NCBI GenBank assembly: GCA_017619935.1
Contig: JAFZRJ010000019.1
Coordinates: 1 to 64,000, forward strand
Direction of reading: 5' to 3'
DNA: 64,000 nt
From: Muribaculaceae bacterium
GTDB lineage: Bacteria > Bacteroidota > Bacteroidia > Bacteroidales > Muribaculaceae
Positions 26,965 to 36,483 of the stretch are shown here, piece after piece (position 1 is the stretch's first letter; each line of letters begins with the position of its first letter). The notes beneath the pieces were generated by a model that had not been told where the DNA came from, made no database searches, and saw only the letters and a program-made list of their open reading frames with translations. A program made the translations under genes and the position numbers.

Positions 26965-29900
26965 TTAGAGACCCAGGTCGTGCATAGTGCGTGGTGCCGG
27001 GGTCTTGGGCAGTGGCTTGCGGTCTTTGAGTTGGTCGAGGATGACCTCGATGGCTTTGTCGAGTTGCTGGTCAATGCCTTGGAATTCCAGCGTGGGGTCG
27101 TTGTCAACGACGATGTCGGGATCTACGCCGTGGTTTTCGACTATCCAGTTGCCGTGGGTATCGTAGTTGGTGAAGAAGGGCACGCGGATGTCGGTGCCGT
27201 CCATGTAGGGCAGTGAGCCGCTGATGCCCACGATACCGCCCCAAGAGCGTGTGCCGATGACGGTGCCAATCTTGTTTTCCTTGAAGCTCCAGGGGAACAG
27301 GTCGCCGTCGCTGGCCGAGTATTTGTTGACAAGCAGCACCTTGGGGCCGTAAATGGTCTTTTCGGGGATGGTTCCATTGTAGGAACTGCCACGGAACATG
27401 GTGAGGCGGTAGGGCTGGCGCAGCAGTCGCTCGATAATCATGGGCGAGATGTTACCGCCACCATTGCCGCGGTCATCGACGATGACGGCTTCCTTGTCAA
27501 CTTGAGCGAAGTAATACCGCGAAAATTCGCGCAGTCCTTCGGGTCCCATGTCGGGGATATAGATATATCCCACGCGTCCGTTGGTCTTTTCGTTCACATA
27601 GTCGATGTTGTGCTGTATCCACTCGTGGTGGTAGAGTTCATATTCGCTCTGAATGGGCTTGACCACCACCTTGCGCGCGCCGGCTCCGCTAGCGCTGGTG
27701 GCGACGGTGAGTTCGGTCATCACATCGGCTTTTCCGCGCAGCAGGGTGTAGATGTTGGTCACGCCCTTGGTGCTGACACCATCAACGGCGGTGATGTAGT
27801 CGCCCACGTTGATGTTCAGGCCTTGCTCGGTGAGCGGTGAGCGCAATTCGCCACGGTCGGGCGCACCCTTGAGAATCTTGGTGATGCGGAACGCGTCGCC
27901 GTCGCGGGTGAATTCGGCGCCGAGCATACCGATTTTTTGCTGATTGGCTTTGATGTGGTCGCCACCGTCAACGTAGGCATGTCCGCAGGCCAACTCGCCA
28001 ATCATGCCACCGATGACGTAGGTGAGGTCGAGGCGGTTCTTGACGTAGGGTAGCAACACTTCATACTTGTCGTGGATGTCATTCCAGTCGAGGCCGTGCA
28101 TAGTCTTCACGTAGAAGCCGTCGCGATAGGCGCGCCAAGCCTCGTTGAAGATTTGTTTCCACTCTTGGTCGTAGTTCACCGTTGCGGTCATGTCGTCGAG
28201 GTTGACGGCTTCGTTCAGGTCCACCTTGTTGGTGGGCAGCGGCGTGACGTAAACTTCACCGCTCTTGAAGAAAATGGCTTTCTTCATGTCGGCCGAAGGC
28301 TCCATACGTGCCTGTGCCGCGATGAGCTGGTCTTTTTGTTCCTTGAAGTCATAGACGTGCGTGCCACCATTGCCGTAATACCACAGGTGGTCGCCATCGC
28401 AGGCGAAGGCCCCGTAATTGCCCGTTGCCAGTGGTATTTTCACGATGCGGTCACCGATGCCGTCAAGGTCGATTTTAACCGACTTGTCTTCGGCTTGGTT
28501 TTTCTTGCCTTTCTGTTTGTTGTCGGCGGGCTTGTTGTCGTTCTGCTCCTCGGTGTCCATCTTCACTTTGTCGTCAATGGTCATGAAGGGCGAGGGCGTG
28601 TCCTTGCTGAGCATCACCAGATAGACGCCTTCCATTGAGCCGTAAGCAAAGTTCCATTCAATGTTGCTGTAGATGGGGTTGAAATCACGTCCCGAAGCGA
28701 AGATCAGGTACTTGCCGTCGCTGCTGAATGAAGGGGAGTTGCTGTCGAACCAGTTGTCGGTCACTGGCGTGGCCTTGCGCTGGTCGATGTTGTAGAGATA
28801 GACCACATTGTATTCGTTGCCCGTCATTTGGTGATAGGTGAGCCATTTGCCGTCGGGCGAGAACGTCGGAGTGGGGAATTCGCTGAGGGTGTCTTGCAGT
28901 AGCACGTCCTTGGTGCGGGCGGCCACGTTCACCATCACGATGCGGTTCTCGCGGTCGGTATAGACAATGCGGTCACCCTTCGGACTCCAGTTGAAGTCTC
29001 TGATGTAGGTGTCGTTGTCACGAGTGAGCTGGATGGGGTCGCCACCGTCGGCTGGTTGCATCCACAACTCGGTCTCGCCGGTCTGGTCGCTGATGTAAGC
29101 GATGTTTTTCCCGTCGGGACTCCATTGTGCATTGCGCTCGTGTACGCCGGGCGTGTGGGTGATGTTGCGGGTCACGCCGTGCTTGACGGGCACGTTCAAT
29201 ACCTCGCCACGTGCGCTCATCACCAATCGGTTTCCGTCGGGCGCGATGCTGGCTGCAGTCACATAGTCTTTGACGGCCTTGAGTTCCTCGCGCGCGAAAC
29301 TGTTCTCACTGTTCATCTCCACGTGGATTTGCGCCGTCTGTTTCGTTTTGGGGTCCAGTGTGTAGAGGTAACCGCCTTTTTCAAACACAATCACGCCTCC
29401 ACCGCAGCTGGGGAATTTCACATCGTAGTCGGTGAAGTTGGTCACCTTCGATGTTTCTCCGGTCGTGGTGTTATAGACGAAGATGTTCATGGTCATGTCG
29501 CGGTCGCTGATGTAGTAGATTTCATCGCCAATCCACATGGGGACGATGTCCTGCGCCACGTTGTTGGTGATGTTCTTGACGGCTTTGGTCGTCGTGTCGT
29601 AAATCCACACGTCATCGGCCATACCGCCACGGTAGTATTTCCATGTGCGGAACTCTCGGAACACGCGGTTATAGGCCAGTTTGGTGCCGTCGGGTGAATA
29701 CGAGCAGAATCCGCCTTCGGGCAGCGGCAGTTGCGTGGGCATGGAACCGTCGATAGGTGCCATCCACAGTTTACCGTCGAAACTGTCGCTGATGCGGTTG
29801 CGGAAAATCACATTTTTCCCGTCGGGAGTCCATGTCATCACGATGTTGTTCGGTCCCATGCGGTCGCCCCAGTCGTCGCGTGGGTTGCTGGCGGTGAAGG

Positions 29901-30207
29901 TGATGCGCTTGGGTTCACCACCGTCAACGGGCATGAGATAGACCTCGGTGTTGCCGTCGTATTGGCCTGTGAAAGCGATGGTCCGGCCATCGGGCGAAAA
30001 GCGCGAAAAGGCTTCGTAGCCATTGTGCGAGGTGAGTCGGCGTGCATATCCACCATGGATGGACACCGTGTAGATATCACCGGCATAGCTGAAAGCGACG
30101 TCAGAGCCGTTGGTGGCCGGGAAACGCATCAATCGGCCTTCACTGGCCTCGCCAGTCAGTGCCACCATTGTGAGTGCCACTGTAAGGAGCAAAAAAATCT
30201 TTTTCAT
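26965..30207 (-). CDS. Tricorn-like serine protease (S41) with beta-propeller repeats
   Basis: 1080-aa exported protease of the tricorn type. Signal peptide about residues 1-21. Residues about 30-560 are PD40/WD40-like propeller blades with the repeated 'FSPDGR.IAF/W..DGK.I.Y' pattern. A Lys/Gln/Asp-rich linker (DNKPADNKQKGKKNQAEDK) near 565 is followed by the C1 domain, a PDZ-like part (about 785-880) and the S41 core. Catalytic candidates are His743 in ACGHAY and the nucleophile Ser966 in YSASDGD, close to the tricorn His746/Ser965 numbering. Tricorn cleaves short peptides; a periplasmic role in peptide breakdown is inferred from the signal peptide. It lies 50 bp downstream of the glycosidase-like lipoprotein gene. 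Confidence 0.9.
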   Translation of the reverse strand: MKKIFLLLTVALTMVALTGEASEGRLMRFPATNGSDVAFSYAGDIYTVSIHGGYARRLTSHNGYEAFSRFSPDGRTIAFTGQYDGNTEVYLMPVDGGEPKRITFTASNPRDDWGDRMGPNNIVMTWTPDGKNVIFRNRISDSFDGKLWMAPIDGSMPTQLPLPEGGFCSYSPDGTKLAYNRVFREFRTWKYYRGGMADDVWIYDTTTKAVKNITNNVAQDIVPMWIGDEIYYISDRDMTMNIFVYNTTTGETSKVTNFTDYDVKFPSCGGGVIVFEKGGYLYTLDPKTKQTAQIHVEMNSENSFAREELKAVKDYVTAASIAPDGNRLVMSARGEVLNVPVKHGVTRNITHTPGVHERNAQWSPDGKNIAYISDQTGETELWMQPADGGDPIQLTRDNDTYIRDFNWSPKGDRIVYTDRENRIVMVNVAARTKDVLLQDTLSEFPTPTFSPDGKWLTYHQMTGNEYNVVYLYNIDQRKATPVTDNWFDSNSPSFSSDGKYLIFASGRDFNPIYSNIEWNFAYGSMEGVYLVMLSKDTPSPFMTIDDKVKMDTEEQNDNKPADNKQKGKKNQAEDKSVKIDLDGIGDRIVKIPLATGNYGAFACDGDHLWYYGNGGTHVYDFKEQKDQLIAAQARMEPSADMKKAIFFKSGEVYVTPLPTNKVDLNEAVNLDDMTATVNYDQEWKQIFNEAWRAYRDGFYVKTMHGLDWNDIHDKYEVLLPYVKNRLDLTYVIGGMIGELACGHAYVDGGDHIKANQQKIGMLGAEFTRDGDAFRITKILKGAPDRGELRSPLTEQGLNINVGDYITAVDGVSTKGVTNIYTLLRGKADVMTELTVATSASGAGARKVVVKPIQSEYELYHHEWIQHNIDYVNEKTNGRVGYIYIPDMGPEGLREFSRYYFAQVDKEAVIVDDRGNGGGNISPMIIERLLRQPYRLTMFRGSSYNGTIPEKTIYGPKVLLVNKYSASDGDLFPWSFKENKIGTVIGTRSWGGIVGISGSLPYMDGTDIRVPFFTNYDTHGNWIVENHGVDPDIVVDNDPTLEFQGIDQQLDKAIEVILDQLKDRKPLPKTPAPRTMHDLGL

Positions 30208-30257
30208 TGTCTTTCGGTTTATTGAATTTGGTTATTGTCCAGTATAATGATATGAGG

Positions 30258-32378
30258 TTAACGCTTAATGAGCCGCAACGTGACGGGGTGGGCGGTGGCT
30301 GTGATTTCTTTCGGGCGCGTGAAGACCAATCGGTTGTTGCCTTTAAGCAGGTCAATGTCGAGCCTGTTGGATGCCGATGGCTCTTGTGCCGATGGCATGA
30401 ACAAGGCGCCCTTGGGGTGGGTGTTCACATCCAGCAGCCGCACATCGCACGGCCCGCCATGTTCGGTGTCGTAATCAGCCTGAAGAATGTAGTGCCCGCC
30501 ATGAGCCACGGCGATATTGACGGTGGTGGTGTCGGTCCAGACTGAGTCGCGCACATTGAATTCGATAGCGACCGAACGGGTTACCAGTTGTGGCTGCGCC
30601 ATGAATCCGAAACCATATTTGTTGCCCATAGCCACCGATATTTCGGTGGTGTTGGCGCTGTGTGGCAGTGCAAAAGTCATGCTGCCTATGGTGTGGTTGA
30701 ATCGGCCGTCGGCAAACATTACATATCGTCCGCCTGCCACATAGTTGACAATGCAGCCACTGTCGGGCGTCCACACAAGGTCGGGGGTGGGAGCCAGCAT
30801 GACGTTGCCCATGGTGATGGTGGCGCCGTTGGTGGTTCGCCCTCGCTGCAAGGTGACGTGCACCTTGTGGTGTCCCGTGATGGAGGCTGGCAGGAAACCG
30901 GTTTTCATCGGTTGGTTGTCGAGGGTGATTTCTTTTACGTCGTTACCCGTTCCGCTAATGGTGATGTCAAGTATAGCCCCGCGATACTGCAAGTTTGTGA
31001 TGGTCTTGTCGCCAGGCATACAAGCAGGGACCATCGGCGCTATCTCCAGGCCGTCGGGGAGGAAATGCAATCCGGCTATCACGCGTAGCAAAATGGCTTG
31101 GTTGCCGGCGGCGCACAACAGATTGTTGGGTCGGAAGTGGGTGGTGGTGATTTGCCTAGACTGGAACAAGGCTTGCGCCCGATAGAGCGCTGCCATGCCA
31201 CGGCGCACCATGTCTTCGTTGCCCACGTTGGCGGCAGCGAGTGTCCACAGGGCTTGCAATGCAGGCCAGGTGGAATGGGAGAAATATGGCTCAACGGCCG
31301 AAGTCCAAGGATATATGACGGGGATTCCGAAATGGGTAACGGGCGTTTTCTTGATGAGGGTGGAAGCCCGGTCGTCGTCGGCAATGTTCCAAAGCACGGC
31401 CAGCGATTGTGCCAAATTATCGACGATGGGCGCCCGCAGCGCGGTGACCGAGCCGTAGAGGTAGGCCGAGTAGCGGCCACGCCGTTCGCTCCACAGATGC
31501 TGGTTGATGGCCGATTTCAGCCGTTGGGCGTTTGCTTCGTGGTCATGTTCTGGGCCCAGTTCGTCGTCGATCTCTTCCATAATCTCCAGCGCCCTCAAAA
31601 CGATGACATTGGTGCAAAGCGGCATGGTCTCAATCACGTCGATGGGTTGCATCCATGCCGGGTAGAATACCGATGGGCGTTGCCCCGCGCTGCCGTGCAT
31701 CAGGTCGCAAGAGAAGTCCTGCATGATGCGACAGTCCAGGCGCAGGGTGTTGTCAATCACGTTGTGCATGAAAGTGAGCCAGTCGTGGTCGCCGGTGGCG
31801 GTATAGACTTCCCATGCAGCCGTGGCCCATGCCAGTCGTGATGCGTTGGAGGGCCAATCGCCGCAAGGCGCGATAACGCCGTCGCGCGTCAGGAGACGCA
31901 AGGTGTTTTTTGAGCGCACGGGGTCAAGGTGCGCCAGACTTAGATAGATGGCACAATACAGTCCAATGGTGTCGCCATGTGCATCAAAAGTCGAACCGGT
32001 GCTTGCGGCTTCGATGTAGTCGATGGACATATTGTGCAGCGCATTGAGCAACTGTTGCTGTGTGTTGAGCTGCAGATAGCTTGTGTTGATATCGTCGGCA
32101 TGCCAGGGCTTTCCACCGGTAAATGCGGGTTGACGTCCCTCGTTGCCTGTGATGAAGGCAAACGCGTTGGCGATGGAGTCCAGCCGTTCGTGCGTGAGGC
32201 TCGACTCAATGTAGAGCGGAGTGGAGGCCGTGGCGATGATGCCACCCTCGATAAGACTGTCTCCGGTGAGTGTGAATGCTTCGTTCTGGACGATGACATG
32301 GTCGCTCATGCGCTTCCCGTGACATGCGGTGAGCGTCACGGAGAGCACAATCAGAAGCAGTGGCCACAATCTCATCAT
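30258..32378 (-). CDS. Lipoprotein with six-hairpin glycosidase-like fold
   Basis: 706 aa from ATG 32378. This start opens a lipoprotein signal (RLWPLLLIVLSVTLTACHG, lipobox LTAC at about residues 17-20), whereas the longer frame upstream has no export signal. Residues about 130-470 are helix-rich with Trp-rich repeats (WLTFMHNVIDNTLRLDC, LWSERRGRYSAYLYGSV, PWTSAVEPYFSHSTWPALQ) of the kind seen in (alpha/alpha)6 glycosidases related to trehalases and GH63/GH78-type enzymes. The C-terminal third is beta-sandwich-like. The substrate is unknown, and I cannot point to a catalytic acid pair with certainty. It sits between trpS (88 bp upstream) and the tricorn-like gene. Confidence 0.7.
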   Translation of the reverse strand: MMRLWPLLLIVLSVTLTACHGKRMSDHVIVQNEAFTLTGDSLIEGGIIATASTPLYIESSLTHERLDSIANAFAFITGNEGRQPAFTGGKPWHADDINTSYLQLNTQQQLLNALHNMSIDYIEAASTGSTFDAHGDTIGLYCAIYLSLAHLDPVRSKNTLRLLTRDGVIAPCGDWPSNASRLAWATAAWEVYTATGDHDWLTFMHNVIDNTLRLDCRIMQDFSCDLMHGSAGQRPSVFYPAWMQPIDVIETMPLCTNVIVLRALEIMEEIDDELGPEHDHEANAQRLKSAINQHLWSERRGRYSAYLYGSVTALRAPIVDNLAQSLAVLWNIADDDRASTLIKKTPVTHFGIPVIYPWTSAVEPYFSHSTWPALQALWTLAAANVGNEDMVRRGMAALYRAQALFQSRQITTTHFRPNNLLCAAGNQAILLRVIAGLHFLPDGLEIAPMVPACMPGDKTITNLQYRGAILDITISGTGNDVKEITLDNQPMKTGFLPASITGHHKVHVTLQRGRTTNGATITMGNVMLAPTPDLVWTPDSGCIVNYVAGGRYVMFADGRFNHTIGSMTFALPHSANTTEISVAMGNKYGFGFMAQPQLVTRSVAIEFNVRDSVWTDTTTVNIAVAHGGHYILQADYDTEHGGPCDVRLLDVNTHPKGALFMPSAQEPSASNRLDIDLLKGNNRLVFTRPKEITATAHPVTLRLIKR

Positions 32379-32466
32379 GTAATAGTCGTTTCGGGTGGTT
32401 CGATAAACGATAGCGTAATTGAATCCAGACCATTTGGGTCGTGATTCCTGAAATATGACAAAGAAT

Positions 32467-33453
32467 TTAGATGCGGAATCCGATGATGCGACGCACCTCG
32501 TTGAGGGTGGCACGTGCGCTTTCGCGAGCAATTTCGGCGCCTTCGCGAGCAATGCGGTCGAGACATTCGGTGTCGGCGCTATAGGCTTCAATCTTTTCGC
32601 GGATGGGAGCAATCATGGCGCACAGGTCTTCGGCAATCTGTTTCTTCAGGTCGCCATATCGCAGTGTGCAGTCGTTCCACTGAGCGTCGAAGTGAGCGTA
32701 AACGTCGGGCGCGCTCACAATGCGCATGAAGGTGAAGAGGTTTTCAATCACTTCGGGCCGGGGGCTGTTGGGTACCTGGGGGCCATTGTCGGTGACGGCC
32801 TTCATCACTTTTTTGCGGATGGTCTTGTCGTCGTCGCGCAAATAGATGCAGTTGCCTTCGCTTTTGCCCATCTTGCCGCTCCCGTCCAAGCCTGGTATCT
32901 TGATGGCTGTTTTGTTGAAGTGGAAACTCTGTGGCTCGGGGAAAAAGTCCACACCGTAGATGTTGTTGAATCGACGAGCACATTTGCGAGCCATTTCCAT
33001 GTTCTGTTCCTGGTCTTTGCCAACGGGCACTTTGGCGGCGCGGTGCTGCAAGATGTCGGCGGCCATGAGCGTGGGGTAGGTAAGCAGTCCGGCATTTACA
33101 TTGTCGGGTTGCTTGCGCGCTTTCTCCTTGAAACTGGTGACTCGTTCCAGTTCGCCCAGATACATGTTCATGTTCAGATAGAGATAGAGTTCCAGCGTCT
33201 CGGTCACGTCGCTCTGAATGTAGATGGGCGCTTTCTTGGGGTCGATGCCGCAAGCGAGGTATTCGGCCAGAATGGTGCGCGCTCCCTGCTGGATGTCTCC
33301 GGGCTTGGGATGGGTGGTGAGTGAGTGCCAGTCGGCAATGAAGAACATACAATCGTATTCATCTTGCATTTTCACAAAACTACGCACGGCACCGAAGTAA
33401 TTACCTAGGTGCAGGTTGCCTGTCGGGCGAATGCCACTCACTACTTTTTCCAT
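32467..33453 (-). CDS. trpS: Tryptophanyl-tRNA synthetase
   Basis: 328-aa class I synthetase charging tRNA-Trp. The HIGH-type motif is NLHLGNY (about residues 13-19), preceded by SGIRPTG. The KMSKS-type motif is KMGKS at 194-198. Tryptophan-pocket segments such as YPTLMAADIL are present. The C-terminal helical anticodon-binding part is complete. It starts at the conserved MEKVVSGIRPTG and is preceded by a -7 box. Confidence 0.96.
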   Translation of the reverse strand: MEKVVSGIRPTGNLHLGNYFGAVRSFVKMQDEYDCMFFIADWHSLTTHPKPGDIQQGARTILAEYLACGIDPKKAPIYIQSDVTETLELYLYLNMNMYLGELERVTSFKEKARKQPDNVNAGLLTYPTLMAADILQHRAAKVPVGKDQEQNMEMARKCARRFNNIYGVDFFPEPQSFHFNKTAIKIPGLDGSGKMGKSEGNCIYLRDDDKTIRKKVMKAVTDNGPQVPNSPRPEVIENLFTFMRIVSAPDVYAHFDAQWNDCTLRYGDLKKQIAEDLCAMIAPIREKIEAYSADTECLDRIAREGAEIARESARATLNEVRRIIGFRI

Positions 33454-33493
33454 AATATTTTTATATTTATACAGTTCGATTGATTACAATTTG

Positions 33494-33501
33494 CAAAATT
33501 A
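33494..33501 (-). promoter_or_regulatory. -7 element (TAATTTTG) for trpS
   Basis: Minus-strand TAATTTTG about 41 bp before the trpS ATG. No TTG is found at 19-21 bp upstream. Confidence 0.45.
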
Positions 33502-33553
33502 CAAAAAAAATCAATCGGCGATAGGTTTCATCATTAAATAATTCACAAATTGA

Positions 33554-34336
33554 TTATTCGGGTTTATATTGGTAGTCAAGAATGTCGGGATTGAACTCCA
33601 CGTTGTCGCTGGTGAAGATGCGTTGCATAGCGCCGGATGCGATGATATCTTGAGTGGGTCCGGCAACCACTTCCCGGTCTCGGGTGATGAGCCAGAGGTC
33701 GTCGGCCATGAGTAGTGACTGCGATACGTCGTGACTGGACAGCAGCACAGCCTTGTCGTGGTCGTGCGCCAACGAGTGCAGTAATTGCATGGTCTCGATG
33801 CGGCTGGCCACGTCTAGGAAAGCCGTGGGTTCGTCAAGCACGATGATGGGTGTGGCCTGAGCCAGCGCTCGTGCAATCATGGCTTTCTGGCGCTCACCGT
33901 CGCTCAAGTCACTCATGTAGTTGTTCGCTTTGTGGGTGATGCCTACAGCGGCGATGGCTTCGGCTACCGTTTCGCGGTCGTTTGCGTTCAGTCGCCCCAG
34001 AAATCCGGTGTGCGGTTGTCGTCCCAGAGCCACCAAATCGTTGACCGTGAGGCCGCCCAACGTGATGCGGTCGGTAGAAACCAGACCGATGATGCGTGAC
34101 CGTTCACGTTGCGATAGGGTGGCGAGGTCGGCGCCGCCTATGGTGATGTGGCCGTGCAGCGGCCGTGTGGTACAGGTGATGGCTCGCAACAAGGTGGATT
34201 TGCCGGCTCCATTTTGTCCGAGCAACGCTGTGAGGTGTCCCCGATGCAATTCCAGGTTGAGGTCGCTCAACACTGTCGTCGTATTCTTGCCATGGGTGTA
34301 ACCCACTGCAAGTTGGTGCGTTTCAAGATAAGCCAT
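33554..34336 (-). CDS. FecE/BtuD-type ABC importer ATPase
   Basis: 260-aa ATP-binding subunit. The ATG at 34336 is preferred over an in-frame TTG two codons earlier; it begins 2 bp after the permease stop. Walker A GQNGAGKST (about residues 39-47), signature motif LSDGERQKAMIARALAQ (about 137-153), Walker B IIVLDEP (about 157-163), then the switch His in SSHDVSQS. This subtype powers import of iron-siderophores, heme or cobalamin. The ligand cannot be read from the ATPase. Last gene of the acetyltransferase - binding protein - permease - ATPase operon. Confidence 0.92.
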   Translation of the reverse strand: MAYLETHQLAVGYTHGKNTTTVLSDLNLELHRGHLTALLGQNGAGKSTLLRAITCTTRPLHGHITIGGADLATLSQRERSRIIGLVSTDRITLGGLTVNDLVALGRQPHTGFLGRLNANDRETVAEAIAAVGITHKANNYMSDLSDGERQKAMIARALAQATPIIVLDEPTAFLDVASRIETMQLLHSLAHDHDKAVLLSSHDVSQSLLMADDLWLITRDREVVAGPTQDIIASGAMQRIFTSDNVEFNPDILDYQYKPE

Positions 34337-34338
34337 AG

Positions 34339-35373
34339 TCAAGTCCTCCTTAATTCTCTCAAGATGATGTAGATGATGATGGGCACACCGATGATGGGTG
34401 TGATGGCATTGATGGGGATGATGCCATGCGCCCCGTTCACGCTAATCAGGGTACATAACAAGGCCACGTCGGCCCCGGCAAGGATGGTGGTGGGCAGCAG
34501 CGTCGCGTGGTTGCTGGTGGCTGTCATGAAGCGTGCCACATGTGGCACGACGAGTCCCAAGAAACCGATTGGGCCGCAAAAAGCGGTGACCACAGCCGTG
34601 AGTACGCCCGTAATCACCAGAAGAACATTGCGCGTGCGATGGGTATTCACCCCGAGGTTTTCGGCATATCGAGTGCCCAACAGCAACGCGTTGAGAGGCT
34701 TCACCATAAGAACAGCCGCGATGAGCGAAACGATGATGGACAGTGAATAAACGGGCATCTGCTCCACCGATACGCCTGAGAAATTACCGAATCCCCACGT
34801 CACATAACTGTGTATGCCCTCTTCGTTGGCAACAGAGTTGAGCAACGAAATGATGCTGGCGGCAAGGTAACTGATCAGGATGCCAATGATGAGCAACATG
34901 GTGCTGCTCCTGACAATGGCCGAGAAGGTGATGAGGATGATGAGCACCAGTCCTGCTCCAAGCAACGCCCCGAGCAGTGTGGCAATGTAACTTCCCGCCG
35001 ACGTGCCCAAAATAGTGCTCACGGTGCCACCGGTGGCCAGCATGACGATGGCTACACCGAGCCCTGCACCAGTAGAAACGCCCAAGATAGACGGCCCTGC
35101 CAGTGGGTTGTTGAAGGTGGTCTGCAAAAGCAGGCCGCTCACGCTGAGCGCAGCACCGGCCAGTGCCGCGGTGGTAATCATGGGCAAGCGCGACTGGCCT
35201 ATGATGATATCCCAAGCCACATTGCCGCTACTGCGTCCCATCACGATGTCCATCACCGAGGCTGCTGGTATATCGACCGACCCAAAGAGCAGGCAAGCTA
35301 CAGCCAGCACCAGAAAAAGGACGGTGAGCACTATGATGGTAATGATATGTCTTGTGGAATGGAAATGGTTCAT
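34339..35373 (-). CDS. FecCD/BtuC-type ABC importer permease
   Basis: 344-aa inner-membrane permease with about nine or ten hydrophobic segments, starting near residue 12. Family features include the LAVACLLFGSVDIP opening, RLPMITTAALAGAALSVSG, the NPLAGPSILGVSTGAG motif, and GPIGFLGLVVPHVARF before the last helices. It forms the channel through which the substrate-binding protein delivers an iron chelate, heme or corrinoid. It overlaps the binding-protein gene by four bases (ATGA) and the ATPase gene follows 2 bp later, so the three are translated together. Confidence 0.93.
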   Translation of the reverse strand: MNHFHSTRHIITIIVLTVLFLVLAVACLLFGSVDIPAASVMDIVMGRSSGNVAWDIIIGQSRLPMITTAALAGAALSVSGLLLQTTFNNPLAGPSILGVSTGAGLGVAIVMLATGGTVSTILGTSAGSYIATLLGALLGAGLVLIILITFSAIVRSSTMLLIIGILISYLAASIISLLNSVANEEGIHSYVTWGFGNFSGVSVEQMPVYSLSIIVSLIAAVLMVKPLNALLLGTRYAENLGVNTHRTRNVLLVITGVLTAVVTAFCGPIGFLGLVVPHVARFMTATSNHATLLPTTILAGADVALLCTLISVNGAHGIIPINAITPIIGVPIIIYIILRELRRT

Positions 35374-36479
35374 AGTGGTTTGAAATAGGTGTTCTCTATA
35401 TGGACGCTGTCTTGTGGATGGAAGATGCGGTAATAGTCTTTCAGCAACCGGTCGGGGTGAAAAGGAAATTGTTCGAAGAGCCGCGTCTCGTTGGTGTCAC
35501 AAATGTACACTTTGCGCTCTTTGAATGCCTTGAACTGGCTGTTGAGCGCATGGTTGGCTTTCAAGTCATCGTAACTGTGGATGTAGAACGACTTGATGAG
35601 CCAGTAGTCGGCTTGCTGCGCCACTGCTAACACTTGGTTGAAATCCAGGTTGAGCGAGCCGGTGCTCTTGTCGTCGGCCCACGGGTAATTGCCGCCGGCG
35701 TCTTGCAGGATGCGCGCCATGTAACTTTGGCCACCCGGCACGTTCCACACACCGCTGATGACCATTTCGGTCAGCACCATGGGGCGTGACGTGGCTTGTG
35801 CCGCTTGCTGCTTGATGTCGTTGTAACTTTTTGATACTTGGTTGAAGATGTCTTGTGCCTCACGTTCACGTCCGAGCAGCAATCCGTAGAATTTTACCCA
35901 CTCGGCGCGTCCCAGAGGCGTGAATTCCATGTAGTCGGCACATTCGATGATGGGGATATTCAGTTTGGTGATCTGTCCGTAGGTGGCGTCTTGGTAGGGC
36001 GACAGCATGATGGCATCGGGCTGCATCTCAATGACTTTTTCCACTGTAGGTGTCATCGATGAGCCACAATCAACTATTTTGCCGTCCTTTACCCCTTGCA
36101 GCACATCGGGGTCGGTGAAAAACTGCACGTCGCACACACCCTTCACCGACGAGAACATCCCTAATTCTTTCATGATGCTGGTGTGGACGCTGGAATAGAC
36201 GAGCGCTTGGCGCAGCGGAGTTCGCACGACTGTGCCTTCGGGCAATGTGGCGGGCATGGTGGAGTCGGTCGGTACCAACACATACTGGTGCAGGACGCCT
36301 TCTTTCCACGGGTTCTTGATAGTGACCAGCGTGTAGCCGTCGCCCGGCGTAATGGACAGCAGCCGCGCCTCGGTAATGATGGAATCGGCGCAGTTAGCCT
36401 CGTGAGTCGTGCTGCTGTTCCGACAGCCGCACAGCAAGAGGAGGAACGTGATGATACTCAGTAATATAGGGTACTTCAT
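35370..36479 (-). CDS. Iron-siderophore/heme/cobalamin-type substrate-binding lipoprotein
   Basis: 369-aa periplasmic binding protein of the class III (BtuF/FepB) type. Lipoprotein signal with Cys19 in LLLLCGC. The mature domain has the family's features: RQALVYSSVHTSIMKELG (which in this family positions the ligand), a 'DAIMLSPYQD' strand-turn and IPIIECADYMEFTPLGRAEWVKF. There is no TonB-dependent receptor gene nearby and no cobalamin riboswitch upstream, so the ligand remains open (iron chelate, heme or corrinoid). It starts 4 bp after the acetyltransferase stop. Confidence 0.88.
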   Translation of the reverse strand: MKYPILLSIITFLLLLCGCRNSSTTHEANCADSIITEARLLSITPGDGYTLVTIKNPWKEGVLHQYVLVPTDSTMPATLPEGTVVRTPLRQALVYSSVHTSIMKELGMFSSVKGVCDVQFFTDPDVLQGVKDGKIVDCGSSMTPTVEKVIEMQPDAIMLSPYQDATYGQITKLNIPIIECADYMEFTPLGRAEWVKFYGLLLGREREAQDIFNQVSKSYNDIKQQAAQATSRPMVLTEMVISGVWNVPGGQSYMARILQDAGGNYPWADDKSTGSLNLDFNQVLAVAQQADYWLIKSFYIHSYDDLKANHALNSQFKAFKERKVYICDTNETRLFEQFPFHPDRLLKDYYRIFHPQDSVHIENTYFKPL

Positions 36480-36483
36480 GATG